64,000 bases of DNA from Cryptomeria japonica. Lineage: Eukaryota > Streptophyta > Pinopsida > Cupressales > Cupressaceae. Position 1 is the stretch's first letter. Every line of letters starts with the position of its first letter. Shown one piece after another: positions 32,412 through 44,100 of the stretch. The stretch lies in contig NC_081408.1 in NCBI RefSeq assembly GCF_030272615.1, positions 203,817,113-203,881,112 of the forward strand, read 5' to 3'. The notes beneath the pieces were generated by a model, which worked only from the letters and a program-made list of their open reading frames with translations, was not told the DNA's origin and did no database searches. Both the position numbers and the translations under genes were made by a program.

Positions 32412-34579
32412 ATGCCTATTGTTACTCGCTCTCAACAAAACAAACAAAGCAAAATGCAATTAGAATCTAGCATGAATCAGAGATTATCAAATCCTTTCGA
32501 GAATCTGAATCTAGAGGACATCGAAATTTCTGAAGAACTTCTTCTAGAATGTCAAGAAAGTGCTTCATTTCGAAAACTTGAGAAAAGACTCATGGAAAAT
32601 GACAAAGAAAAATACCTACTCATGCTCACAAGAAAAGGGGTTAAACTTCCTAAAGACTTTGACATAGACATGTTTAGAACAAAATCTCAACATTACGAAT
32701 ATCAAGAATGACAACGTGAAGCACGTGACCTTGAGCAAGATATCCCTGAACAAAACATGCTTGAACAAAATACACCAGGATAAAACATCCCTGAACAACA
32801 CATCCCTGAGCAAAACATACCATTCCACACACCATTTCAACTAAGAACTAATGCAAGGGAAGAAATCTTCCCTCGACAAAATAATGCACCCTTGTTTTCT
32901 CTTACTCAACAAATCCAAATGTTACAAAGACAAATGCAAGACATACAACAAGGGACAACAGTAAGGTATTCATTAAATGAAATTTGTCCTTATCTGTTTG
33001 ACAGATGATTGAACATGGTGCATTTTCCCCCAAACTCAGACATTCCAAAATTTGACAAATATGATGGGAAAAGCGATCCACGTGATCATGTCTGAGAATT
33101 CTATACCATGAGTCTTGAATTCGCTCATGATGACACCTATTTAATGAGGTTATTCCCAAGAAGCTTGGGAGGAAAAACAATGGAATGGTTATCCAAAATC
33201 ACACCTCCTGTCAGATCATTTGATGAACTAGTTAACAAATTCATAACTCAATATTCCTATAACATTCAACAAGCTATCACCATGCTAGACGTCTGTAACA
33301 CCAAATAGAAAAACAATGAAACATTCATGGCATTCCTTCAACGTTGGCGATGGATGGTTTCGAGATATCCTTGAGATGTACCCAAAAAAGAAAAGATGGA
33401 AATTTTCATCAACAACTTGAATAGCAAGATGAGTTACCTACTCAAACTCCAATGCATAACATCTTTTGCCAAATTGATTGAAAATGGCATCCAAGTAGAA
33501 GAAGCATGTATTAAGAAAGGGACATTGAAATTTTTCAAAGAAGGAACAAATTCATCCAACTCTCATTACAATAACCAAAACAACAACAACTTGGACAAAT
33601 CTAGATTCTGGACCAGAAACAAGAACACTGGTAACAAGGGAGGCACTGAAGCTAATGAGGCTAAATCCAAACAACTAGTATTGGCTTTATCAGGAAATCC
33701 CCAAGCTACAAAGAATCCAAAGGGTGCTAACCAATGCACTAACACTTATGCACCAAATACTAATCAAGATCCTCTCAACACAAACAACACCAACAATGCT
33801 CAAAACAATCACGCAAATTGAGGACCTAATAACAATTCGTGAGGTAACACCAACAATTTTCAAAAATGTGTCTACACACCACTAGGACAATCACTAGAGT
33901 CAGCATTCAGAGAACTCCTGGCAAACAAAATTATCTCTTTACCAGCAATCAGCAACTATGAACCAAAAATCAAACCACCTTGGTGGAATGACTCACACTT
34001 TTTTGATTTTCATCGCAACAAAGGTCATCAAACAAATGATTGCATGAGACTGAAAAACATTGGTCAGGACATGATTGATACAGGTGATTTAACGGTGGAT
34101 GGTCTCAAGACAAATAGTGACCATGGAGCCTTTAAGAATCCTCTTCAAAACTACAACAAGGATGGAGCTTCAACCTCAAATGATACACATGGAGCTCATA
34201 TCAATCACATCTACAATAACATCAACAATCATATATTAGCTGAGGACAATCAAGTCAATGTCATCACAATTTGAGATCAACATGATCATGAATCTATCAA
34301 CGTAACAACCAGAGCTCAAAAATATGTCTTAAAGGGACATACGTCGACAAAAAAGACCGTACCCAAAATTCAATATGATCTAGTCAACCAACTACACAAA
34401 ACTCCTGCTCAAATATCTATACTGGAGTTGCCGAAACTTTTAGCAAAACACAAAGACATATTAGAGAAAGCTCTATTAGAAACAAATGTACCTCAAGATC
34501 TAGATGCTGACAAATTCCAAGCCATGGTTGCTCATATGATAAGGCCTCATAATCTCACTTTTTCTGAGCACGATAATAT
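32412..34579 (+). pseudogene. gag: gag of Gypsy G1, one frame with in-frame stops
   Basis: Forms the virus-like particle and binds element RNA. The frame starts MPIVTRSQQNKQSK and runs to the solo LTR insertion without a frameshift, but with about nine stops (for example 32709, 33006, 33093, 33306). It shows an acidic N-terminus, three or four EQN(I/T)P repeats near 32740-32820, a Retrotrans_gag-type domain (33020-33420: FDKYDGKSDPRDHV, FPRSLGGKTMEWL, FDELVNKFITQYS), an Asn-rich linker, and FDFHRNKGHQTNDC (34003-34044), the Tat-type knuckle with its first Cys gone. Most stops fit CGA or CAG/CAA transitions. Confidence 0.85.
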
Positions 34580-35640
34580 TGGTAGGTCCTAGAGACAACT
34601 GAGAGGGGGGGTGAATCGGTTGTCAAATAAATTCAAACCAAAAATAACTTAACCAACTTAATGCTTTAATACCGGTAAACTAGTTAAGTATGCTGGTAGA
34701 CATTTTTAATAGTTAATTGCTATACCGATAAAGATTAATGCATGAAACATAAACACAAAGTCATCCACAACACATAACACCAATATTTATTCATGGAAAC
34801 CCTTTAAGGGGAAAAACCATGGTGGGAAATCTTACCCACAATTAGATGATACTATTGCAGATAGTAAGTGTACATAAATGGGGTCTGCACATGTAGAAAG
34901 GCCAACTGCCTAGAGCTCACTGCTCAATCACAAAATGGGAGTCACACTGACTACAATTGGATGGTTAAATCCAATAAGAATGTACTACTTAGAATAGCAT
35001 CTTCATATCCTAGATTCAGTACCGGTGTAATGCTGATATGCTTTCACAAAAGCCTAGCTTCACCTTCAAATGATGTCTGCATGTATTGCTCTGCTTAATC
35101 TTGCATATACCTTCTCACAATTCTTTTTCGCATTCAACATTTGATCTTACAAATAAGATCTTACATTTATACCATAATCTAAGACCAATTTTAGTAGGTC
35201 GGCTCTACAAGATATTACAATAAAAATATTTTACAAACAATATAATATCCGATGCAATAACCAATTGAACATGTCGACTTAATGCATTTAAAACAATAAT
35301 TAATCATCTCCATATCGTGCCATGCTAATCTGGAAAAGATAAACCTGTTGGTGTAACCCTGGGTAACCCTGGACCTATTTGCTGGTAAAAGAAAATATGC
35401 AAATATGAATATACCAATAAACAATTCTCCAAAACAAAGTGTCCACATGATGTCTTCGACATTACCAAGTGTCTTCCATATAATTCCGAGTGTCGGTGAT
35501 CATTATATCCTGCCGGTGAACCATATACCAGTAACTGTGCAATAGTTACTTGCTTGTCGGTGAATGCTGCTGGATCTCCAAAGTGCTAGTGTTTTAGTAG
35601 GTGTTGACATCAATGACAAAACCATACCAAAATACCAACA
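34580..35640 (-). mobile_element. Solo Copia-type LTR with AATAT target duplication
   Basis: 1061 bases with TG...CA ends (plus-strand TGGTAGGTCC to AATACCAACA), flanked by AATAT at 34575-34579 and 35641-35645. It carries GAGAGGGGGGGTGAATCGG at the plus-strand start and the GGAAACCC/GGGGAAAAACC block at 34794-34817, so its LTR end is of the A/B/F type. It has no primer site or internal region; it is the product of LTR-LTR recombination. Removing it with one AATAT joins the gag frame to the protease frame. Confidence 0.92.
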
Positions 35641-35645
35641 AATAT

Positions 35646-38024
35646 CTCATTGAGTCATCCACATAATACTCCTCTCCATATTGAAGTCATAGTCTATAAA
35701 CACCGAGTAAAACAACTATTAATAGATGGAGGAGCTGGACTTAATATATGTACCTTAAAACTTATCCATGCATTAGGCTTCTCGGAGGAGTCTATTGATC
35801 CACGCAAAAATATTACTATAAAGGCATATGATGATGAAGAAAGATCCTCTAAAGGAATAGTGGTGTTGCTGATTGAAGTTGGACCGATACAAAGAGATAC
35901 TATGTGCCTGGTCTTAGACATAAACCTCACATACAATATCTTATTAGGTTGACCCTAGATACATGAAATGCAATTATTGCCTTCTACGTATCACCAGTGT
36001 GTCAAATTCCCCTATAATTGGCAAGAGGTTTCTATATCTACTGATCACAATCCATTTCAACATTGTAATGCAATGGGGGCAGCCGAGGATAGTTTGGTTC
36101 CACATAATAGAGAGAAACAAAATTTCTCAGCACTAGATCTTCAACAAGAGAAGTCTAAATAATTACCTAGAGATTTCAAGCAGAAAATGAAAATCAAAGA
36201 ACAAGGCATTGGGGAATACTCTTTGGAACCCATGTGTTTGACTAACTTACCCACATCACCTAGATCTCATGGATTACCTACATCATCAACACATGAAGCA
36301 ACTTAGCCCATCATCAAGTTCGATGGCACATTCATTCAACTCGGCACTTCAGCACATGAATCTGAGGAAAAGGATATCCTCAGTTCGCTATACAAAGATG
36401 AGGAAGAAGGCTGAGTAGCTATTGTGGAAGTAGCTATACCCACACACCTATATGGAAAAGGCTACTTAATCATGTAGCAAATGGGATACAATGGCAAAGG
36501 ACCTATTGGTAAGCATCAGGAAGGTGTCATAGAACCCTTGGATCCTCCTTCACAATTTAGTAAAGACAAAAAGGGATTGGGATTTGAACTCACTCTACTA
36601 CCAAAGAAGGTACAAAGCAAATATCAAAAACCTCAGTGGAAAGCAAAGAAGAAGTACAAAGAAGAATCCTAGCAAGAAGCACTATTTGAGTCAGTAGAGA
36701 CAATCTGTAAGGAATGTGAATATCAAGAAAGGAAGAAACATCAAGGGGAGTCCATCATTCACAAAAAGACCACATCTACAGAAGTCAATCATATTCAAGA
36801 ACAAATATCCAACAAAGCAGTATCATCTCCTGATAACATCATTCCTCCCCAAGGAGAGACAGTATATGAACAAATACAAAAGGTCAAAGCAGGATCTGAC
36901 ACAGAATCAAAGAAAACTATCAAACTTGTCTCAATCATCAAAGACCTATTCTCACCATATAATATACCAATTCACAACACTAATAGAATATGGGATGATA
37001 CCTCTGAGAATGATTCAAATGAATATGAATGGGGTAGCTGCTCAAATGCTACTAAAGATACCACTAAAAATACTAGTTTTATATCACTTTCTCAAGAAGA
37101 ACATAGCACAGGAATTAGACTACTGGAATCTGGACCATAGAAAATCTATGACGCTAAGGAAAATGAGCAGCAACATTATGAATGAGTCTATACGAAAGAT
37201 GATACCATTGAAGACCTCAAAAAAATCCTTAACTTCTTTAACACCCAAACCAATCACAATGAAACCTCTATCCTGACACTTACAACAATAGAACTTGATC
37301 CACCAAATGATTCCTTACCACTTGTCTTTCTTGACCTTATAGACTGGGATGAACCTGAAACTCATAATATACCAATTTTCCCAAATGATGAATCCATTAT
37401 CCATTACTTATGTACCATCAACCTAGAAACAAACTCTACCAGTAAATAGAATAGCAATGTCTGCAATCAGGAGGGTGCCAAGTCTCTTAGTCACAAAAAT
37501 GAAACCCATAAAGGATCTAATGCTGAAAACTAGTCAATGGCAACTCTAGATCACAAAAAAGTAAAGATAAAGGATGCATCTGAGGGTGAAAACCTTTTTA
37601 AGGAACCTAAAGATGGGAGACTTGACACTCTTCCTGAGCATTATCATGAGTGATCACCCATATTGATTGAGCCCACTCAATCAACCAACATTGGTACTAT
37701 AGAAATAGCCAGAAATATACACCTTGCAAAATATCTGACAGCAGAAGAAAAACCAGAGTTTATCAAATTCTTTAAAGAAAAGCAAATCAACTTTGCTTGG
37801 TCATACATAGATATGCCCAGAATTGATCCACATTTAAACATGCATCACTTGTCTATGGCTCCAGGAGCTAAACCGGTTAAGCAAAAACAGAGAAAAATGA
37901 ATCCACATGTGGCACTCATGGTTAAGGTTGAGCTGAAGAAACTATTGGACGTCAGATCTATTCGACCTATTGACTATGCTAAATGGATTTCAAACATTGT
38001 GCTGATTTCAAAACCTGATGGCAG
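35646..38024 (+). pseudogene. pol: G1 pol, first part: protease, linker and start of reverse transcriptase
   Basis: Continues the gag frame after the solo LTR. The protease (35650-35955) has LLIDGGAGLNIC (35713 on), with DGG at the active site, and ends YNILLG. A linker of about 570 codons (35956-37660), read in the same frame with stops, includes GYNGKGPIGKHQEG, a G-patch-like stretch as in many Tat elements. RT begins about 37663 and shows HLSMAPGAKPVKQKQRKMNP, VKVELKKLL and IDYAKWISNIVLISKPDG. At 38019-38024 it is cut by G2; the next residues are at 50824. Confidence 0.85.
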
Positions 38025-38544
38025 TGTAGCATCGTAAATTGCATGCACTTGCTAAAGTAGTACAATTTCACACCTAGTTTAGCACCCACCTTGGTGCATT
38101 TTGCATTTTGCATTGCATTTCCCCTTTAGCACTTAATTAATCAAATTAATTAGGTCTAAGGTCCTATTTCATCATCTTCTACATTATAAAGTTGGGCCCT
38201 TTCATTAAAGTGTGCCCCTTTCATTTTATTCTTCGAATACATCATTTAATCAAAAACCCTAATTAGGTCCTATTTTGAACTTGGGGGCTTGATTTCGGGG
38301 GTCAAAACATCTCGAAATCACCTGTAACTTCGGGATTTTCTCTAAAATCATCATATCCGACGGCCCTGAAAATTTGGTGAAAAGTTGTTAGGACCATGGC
38401 GCCCGAAGTGCACATGGTCCTGGACATTTTTCCCAAAATTTTAGGAGCACAATCCAATCATAAAATAAAGCTTAACCCCAAGAAATTGGTGGGAGATTCA
38501 ATCTCTAGGTCGGCCAAAAGTTGAAATTAAGACCTAGGGTTTCA

Positions 38545-38552
38545 TATATAAG
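38545..38552 (+). promoter_or_regulatory. TATA box of the G2 5' LTR
   Basis: TATATAAG directly before AGCTCTCTTTCTTCATTT. The equivalent in the 3' LTR is at 49676. G4 has the same downstream block with a decayed TATA. Confidence 0.62.
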
Positions 38553-39179
38553 AGCTCTCTTTCTTCATTTGAAAGGATCCGAATTTTGGTTTCAGGGGAC
38601 CTTCTATGCAGCAAAAGAGTAGATCTTTAAGACTTCAACAACATTCAACATCCATCCATCAAGCATCCATCAATTTCATTCATCCATTTAGGGCTTTGAA
38701 GGCATTGAAGAGCAATAAGGGATCACTGACTAAAGATTGGCTTGTACCCCTCCCTTGGGGTTGGGTATGATTTCATGTTGTTTTCATGTCTTTGCATAGG
38801 CCTCATTATATCATTTGTATTCATGCTTTAGATCACTTAGCATCTTGATTTGGAGCATTTGCATTATCATTTACAAGCAATTAGGGTTTACTTTCTAGGT
38901 TGCTCTAGTTTGCTTACTTGCATTTTAGGATCTTGCACACACACAAGGTCTACACACACACTACTTTTACAATACAACTTGGCTATTCATGGAGGTTTAA
39001 ATCACCAAAGCGGGGGTTTCACTAAGGCAAAACCCTATATAGCTGCCCACCATACCTTTTCAGATATAAGTGCAAGTTTCGGGATTCGGACGACACTGCA
39101 AGTTGCAAATCTGACGGAAGTGGACCGAGACAGAACTTCACACCAAATTTCAGGGCAAAAGACCAGGATAGGGGCATGG

Positions 39180-39254
39180 GGTGCCTTGGTCCTACCAGGA
39201 AAGGGGTGCTAGGCGCCCTGGTCCCTGGGACAAGGGCGCTGGGCACCCTGGTCC
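39180..39254 (+). repeat. Three GGCGCC-TGGTCC cores in the G2 5' LTR
   Basis: GGTGCCTTGGTCC (39180), GGCGCCCTGGTCC (39212) and GGCACCCTGGTCC (39242). The 3' LTR has them at 50311, 50343 and 50373. The variants GGTGCC, GGCGCC and GGCACC are CpG decay forms of one core. The reverse complement of the array core at 48282-48408 is GGCGCCATGGTCC, so the two sets are related. Confidence 0.75.
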
Positions 39255-39690
39255 TTCTATCAGACATCAAGTTTCAGACAATTTTTCAGGTTACCAAACA
39301 GCAGTTTCAGGAGAAGTTTCAGGAGTAGAATCAGGACAGTGGCACCCGTGCCCCCATCCTGAACATTTCCACTCAGATTTTAACCCTGGGTACACATCTG
39401 CATTCTTATCTTGTCCTTGTGTTTACAACTTTCCATTGTGTAATCTCAATTCTGCAATCTCGTTATTAGTTCATACTTGCACTTTGGGGTTAGGAATTGA
39501 ACTTGCATCATTTTATCTTTCAATTACAACAAAGGAATAGAAATCCTAATAGGTAGCCCATGGCTCTCTTTTTAACAAAAAGAAGTAGCCAATTGTGTGA
39601 TACCTCTAGGCTCTTTCATATTCCACAATGTGTGTCAAAAGGTAGGATTAGGACATTTTAGCCTAGTCTCGCTTTTTCCCCTACACATTT

Positions 39691-39707
39691 TGGTGAACCC
39701 GACGTGA
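39691..39707 (+). other. Probable primer binding site of G2
   Basis: TGGTGAACCCGACGTGA three bases after the LTR end, the expected place. It starts with TGG as required for pairing with a tRNA CCA end. tRNA not assigned. Confidence 0.6.
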
Positions 39708-39792
39708 ATCTTATTATTGCTTTCTCTTGCATTGCATTTGTTAGATCTAGATCTAGATTTAGTGTGTTTTATTTAAGTTTCATTTTCATTAA

Positions 39793-39842
39793 AAGAAAAA
39801 AAAAAAAAAAAAAAAAAAAAAAGAGAGAAAAAAAAAAAAAGA
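39793..39842 (+). repeat. Poly(A) tract in the G2 leader
   Basis: Almost pure A over 50 bases with a few G, 105 bases after the primer site and 47 before the first likely ATG. Length is likely to vary between copies and to be unreliable in assembly. Confidence 0.85.
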
Positions 39843-39888
39843 GTGTGTTTCTTTGTTTCTTTGCATTGTGTGCAATCTTTATTTCAAA

Positions 39889-41166
39889 ATGTCAGATTTT
39901 TATTTGCAAGATGTTCATATTTATGATAATGTATGCAATTATGTCGATTATGAGTACAGCCAAGATGAATTAGATGAAGCCTTAGATGAGTTTTTGAACC
40001 CTAAAGATACCAAACCTTCATTTTACCAAAAACTCATAAACATTGTTACTATGCCATTTCGTTGTGATGAGAAAGATAAGTCAAATGATTCCTCTCAAGG
40101 ATACATTCCTATCAACTCTTCCACTAAATCTAGTAACATGGTTGTTTTCAATGATCCCCTCTATGAAGAGATGTCTCATTTTGAATCAAAAGATAAACCT
40201 TTTAATAGATATGATCATGCTTTGTTGGATGATGCTCTTGATGACTTTGTGGCTTTATCGAAATCTTTAAACAAGAACAAAACTTCTAAATTAGTTAACA
40301 TGATAAACCTGAAAGAGCATAATAAGCATATCTTTGAAGTCCAAGGTGCTTATCCTTCTCCCACCTTTCAAGTTCCTAAATCACCTCTCCTTATTATCCA
40401 AGGAGGGTATGGTCATGATTCCTTTCTTACTCTGAATAAACCTATCATCACTATGCAAGGAAGACAACCTATGAGTCCTTATAGTTATGCCAAGCAATTA
40501 ACTAGAGAGAGTTATCATGCGGTTGCCCATACTTATCATACTAGAAATAATAGGCAACCTAATCCTCCTCCTGTTACTTCAGTTTCTCTTCCTAATCCTC
40601 AACCAATTCTTCCGCAAGCTCCACGTATTTCACAAGTTCTTGGTAAGGAATATGATCTCATAGAACAACTTAAGGCTACCCTTGCTAAGATATCTCTTTG
40701 GGATTTGATTCAAACTTCTTTTGCTCATCATGAAATGTTACAAGATGCCTTGAAAGATTTGAATGTTCCTCCACCTAATACATCTAGTGATATAGTGTCT
40801 TTGGTTAACTCTGTGATGAATCCTAAAGCTCAGATTGTGTTTACTCAAGATGAATTGCCTACTAGTGAAATTCAACATCAATATGATCCCTTGATGATTG
40901 TGGTTATCATAAATGACACTTCTATAAGATGAACACTGGTAGATAATGGCTCTGGCCTTAATGTGTGTAGCATTAATATATTGCATAAGATGAATGTGAA
41001 TACATCCCTTATTGAGCCTAACTCTCATCCCATTTGAGGCTTTGATAATGTGGCTAAGTCTTCATTAGGTATTATCACCTTACCCCTCACAGTGGGGCCT
41101 ATTACTTTACCTACTCCTATGTATGTTATGTCGGGAAATCTAACATACAACTTGTTATTAGGAAGA
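39889..41166 (+). pseudogene. gag-pol: G2 polyprotein N-terminus and protease
   Basis: The likely start is ATG 39889 (MSDFYLQDVHIYDN). About 347 residues precede the stop at 40930: an acidic first part (DELDEALDEFL, LLDDALDDFVAL), GGYGHDSFLTLNKP, then SLWDLIQTSFAHHEMLQDAL and FTQDELPTSEIQHQYDPLM, all with counterparts in G3. No Retrotrans_gag domain or knuckle is seen. The protease follows in the same frame: LVDNGSGLNVC (40936-40968), with DNG in place of DSG or DGG, and NLLLGRPWIH at its end. Stops at 40930 and near 41035 are TGA and fit CGA changes. The N-terminal part is either a very divergent Gag or a replacement for it. Confidence 0.78.
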
Positions 41167-44100
41167 CCTTGGATTCACAGTATGCAAGTTGTCCCCTCTA
41201 CATTGCATAGACAAGTTAAATTTATTTATAACAATAAGACATATACCTTGATAGGTGATACTAATTTTCAAGCTTGTTTGCAAACATCTACTTACAAAGG
41301 GAGTTCTTCTAAGCCTTTCTCTTCTAGTGATGACTCTTTAAACAAGATACCTATGGATGAATCCTCACTCTCTGATGAGCAAAATTCTTTGGATGAGTCT
41401 GAAGTTCCTGAAGAAGATTCTTCTCAACTTGAATCTACACATGGAAAGGCTTTTGATCCTGAGAAGGTTCTCGCAGAAGACGATTGGGGATCTCTTGATT
41501 TTAATCCCACCTTTGTAGGTGAGTATAGGGTTCCTCCTAGAGAGCTTGAAGTTAAAAAGAAGGAAGAAGCTAAAAATCAATCAGTCTTACCTAAACCTAT
41601 GAGCAATAATTTTGTGGCCACTTCTCAGACTTCTTCTCCTCACACCTCTAATTCTAAAGAGTTTGATTCTTTGTCTTATGAAAAAACCCCTTCTCTTTTT
41701 GAAATGGCTAATCGTTATGGTCATGGCTTTCATATTTTAGCTAAGTATGGGTATAATGGAAATGGTTGTGGTGCTCACGAACAAGGGATAAAGGTTACTC
41801 TAGGGAATAATCTTTATGATGAGACCTTGGGACTTGATTATAATCCCTGCAAGTGTACTAAAGCTTCTAAGAGACCATGTATTAGTGTTAATGTTATTTC
41901 TACATCTCTACCAATGAGACACCCTGAGTATATTGATGGGGATCCTTCATGTGCCTATGCTTTGGATGTCTTTCCTATCGATGATGCTTTAGCTGAGTTT
42001 TTAGGAGCATATGATACTCTCCCTCGTTATCATCACAATAGGGGATTTCCTTATTGTTTGAACACGGAAGCTTATTTTGGAAGAGAGATTGATAATGATG
42101 AGATTGTGGAAAAGTTCCCTTAGTTAAAGGATATTCCTCAACAAAGTAATCTTCTCATAAGTGACACCATTGATGTTAAGATGGATCCTTGCAATGAAGA
42201 AAAATTTATTAAAATTAGAAAGTGTTGGGATGAAGAAGAACAAAAACAATATGCAGATTTATTGCATGAATTCCCTGAGATCTTTGCTTGGACATATTCT
42301 GACATGCCCGGTATAGATCCTAAGATTGTTACTCATAATATTGTCTTAGTTCCCGATGCTAAGCCTGTGAAACAAAAGATTCAGAAAATGAATCCTAAGG
42401 TAGCTTTGCTTGTTAAGGCTGAGATTGAAAAATTATTGGAGGCTGGATTTATCCGCCCTATTGATTATTCCCCGTGGATTTCAAATATTGTCGCTGTGGC
42501 TAAATCAGATAATAAAATAAGAATGTGTACCGAATTTCGAGATTTAAATAAGGCTTCTTTAAAAGATGATTTCCCTCTCCCAAACATCGACATGATAGTT
42601 GATTCTACAACATGGCATGCTTTGTTATCCTTCATAGATGGTTTTTCAGGATACAATCAAATTTTCATTAGTCCTCAAGATCAATTCAAAACTGCTTTCA
42701 CCACTCCTTGGGGTACGTTTTGTTAGGTGATGATGCCTTTTGGACTTAAAAATGCCAGCGCAACTTATCAACGAACGATGACCCTTATCTTTCATGATTA
42801 CATGCATAAGATTTTAGAAGATTATGTGGATGATATTTTAGCCAAATCTATTCTCCGTATAGATCATATTAAGATCCTTCATCAAATCTTTGAAAGAATT
42901 CGTAAATATCACATGCGCTTGAATCCCTGAAAATGTGTTTTTGGTGTGGATAGTGGAAAACTATTAGGATTCATAGTTTCGCATCATGGGATTGAGGTGG
43001 ACACTAAAAAAATAGATGCTATTGTCAACATGCCACCTCCTAGAAATGTGTCTCAACTCAAAAGCTTACAAGGAAAGATTCAAGCTATTCATAGGTTCGT
43101 ATCTCAACTTGCGGATCGTACGTTTCCTTTTACTCAACTTCTCAAAAATAATATCACTTTTCAATGGAGCGAAGATTGTCAGCAAGCATTTGAAGATTTA
43201 AAAGTATATTTGGCTAATCCTCCTATCCTTCAACTTGCCAAACCTTCTAAACCCTTTCTTCTTTATATAGCTGCTTCCTCTCATGCTCTCGCAGCATTAT
43301 TGGCACAACATGGTAAAGATGGTAAGGAATGTCCGGTTTATTATATAAGTCGTACCTTACTTGATTATGAAACCCAATATTCTGCGATAGAAAGACAATG
43401 CTTGGCCTTGGTGTTTGCGACTCAGAAATTGAGACATTATCTTTTAAATTCAGAAGTCCACGTCATGGTAAAGTTTGATCCTTTGAAGCATCTTTTCTCT
43501 AAAACTGATTTATCAGGGTGCCTAGCTAAGTGGGTTATGATGTTAACAGAATTTGACCTTAAATTTGTTTCACAAAGAGAAATTAAAGGGCAAGCGTTGA
43601 CCGATCACTTAGTTGAGGCCCCTTCACCTTTCTCCTTCCCTAACCCTGAGTCTTTTCCCAACAACTTCATTCTTTGTACAGAGAAAGATGTAACTTGGGA
43701 GTTGTACTTTGATGGCTCTAAGTGTTGTACGGGATCGGGGGCAGGTGTTGTTCTGATTTCTCCTACAAAGAAATCCATTCCCTTATCTTATCATCTCAAT
43801 TTCCTATGTACCAATAACATTGCTGAGTATGAGGCTCTTATAGCAGGAATAAAGGCAGCCTTGGCTTTGAATGTAAAGCACATACATATTTATGGAGATT
43901 CTCAATTGATTATAAGACAAGTAACAGGACAGTATCAAGCAAAACAAGACAAATTATCACAATATAAAGACCTTGCTATCTCTTTGTTACAAAAATTCAA
44001 TTCGTATACCATGGAACCTATTCCTCGAAAAGATAATCGACATGCGGACACAATGGCATGTGTGGCTTCTCTTGTATCTTTAGAGGACCCTGTGGTTGAT

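Larger units (their letters stand above)
38025..39687 (+). repeat. 5' LTR of G2
   Basis: 1663 bases. It has a TATA box (TATATAAG, 38545) followed by AGCTCTCTTTCTTC. One plus-oriented GGACCATGGCGCCC core lies at about 38393, and three cores of the form GGYRCCYTGGTCC at 39180, 39212 and 39242 (32- and 30-base spacing) lie near the 3' end. The 3' LTR has the same set. Confidence 0.93.

Noticed and set aside
36716-37276. 186-codon plus-strand ORF
   Set aside because: It is in a different frame from G1 pol. The pol frame reads through the same stretch with plausible linker sequence.
39704-39973. Lys-rich ORF over the poly(A) tract
   Set aside because: The Lys run is a translation of poly(A) in the G2 leader.
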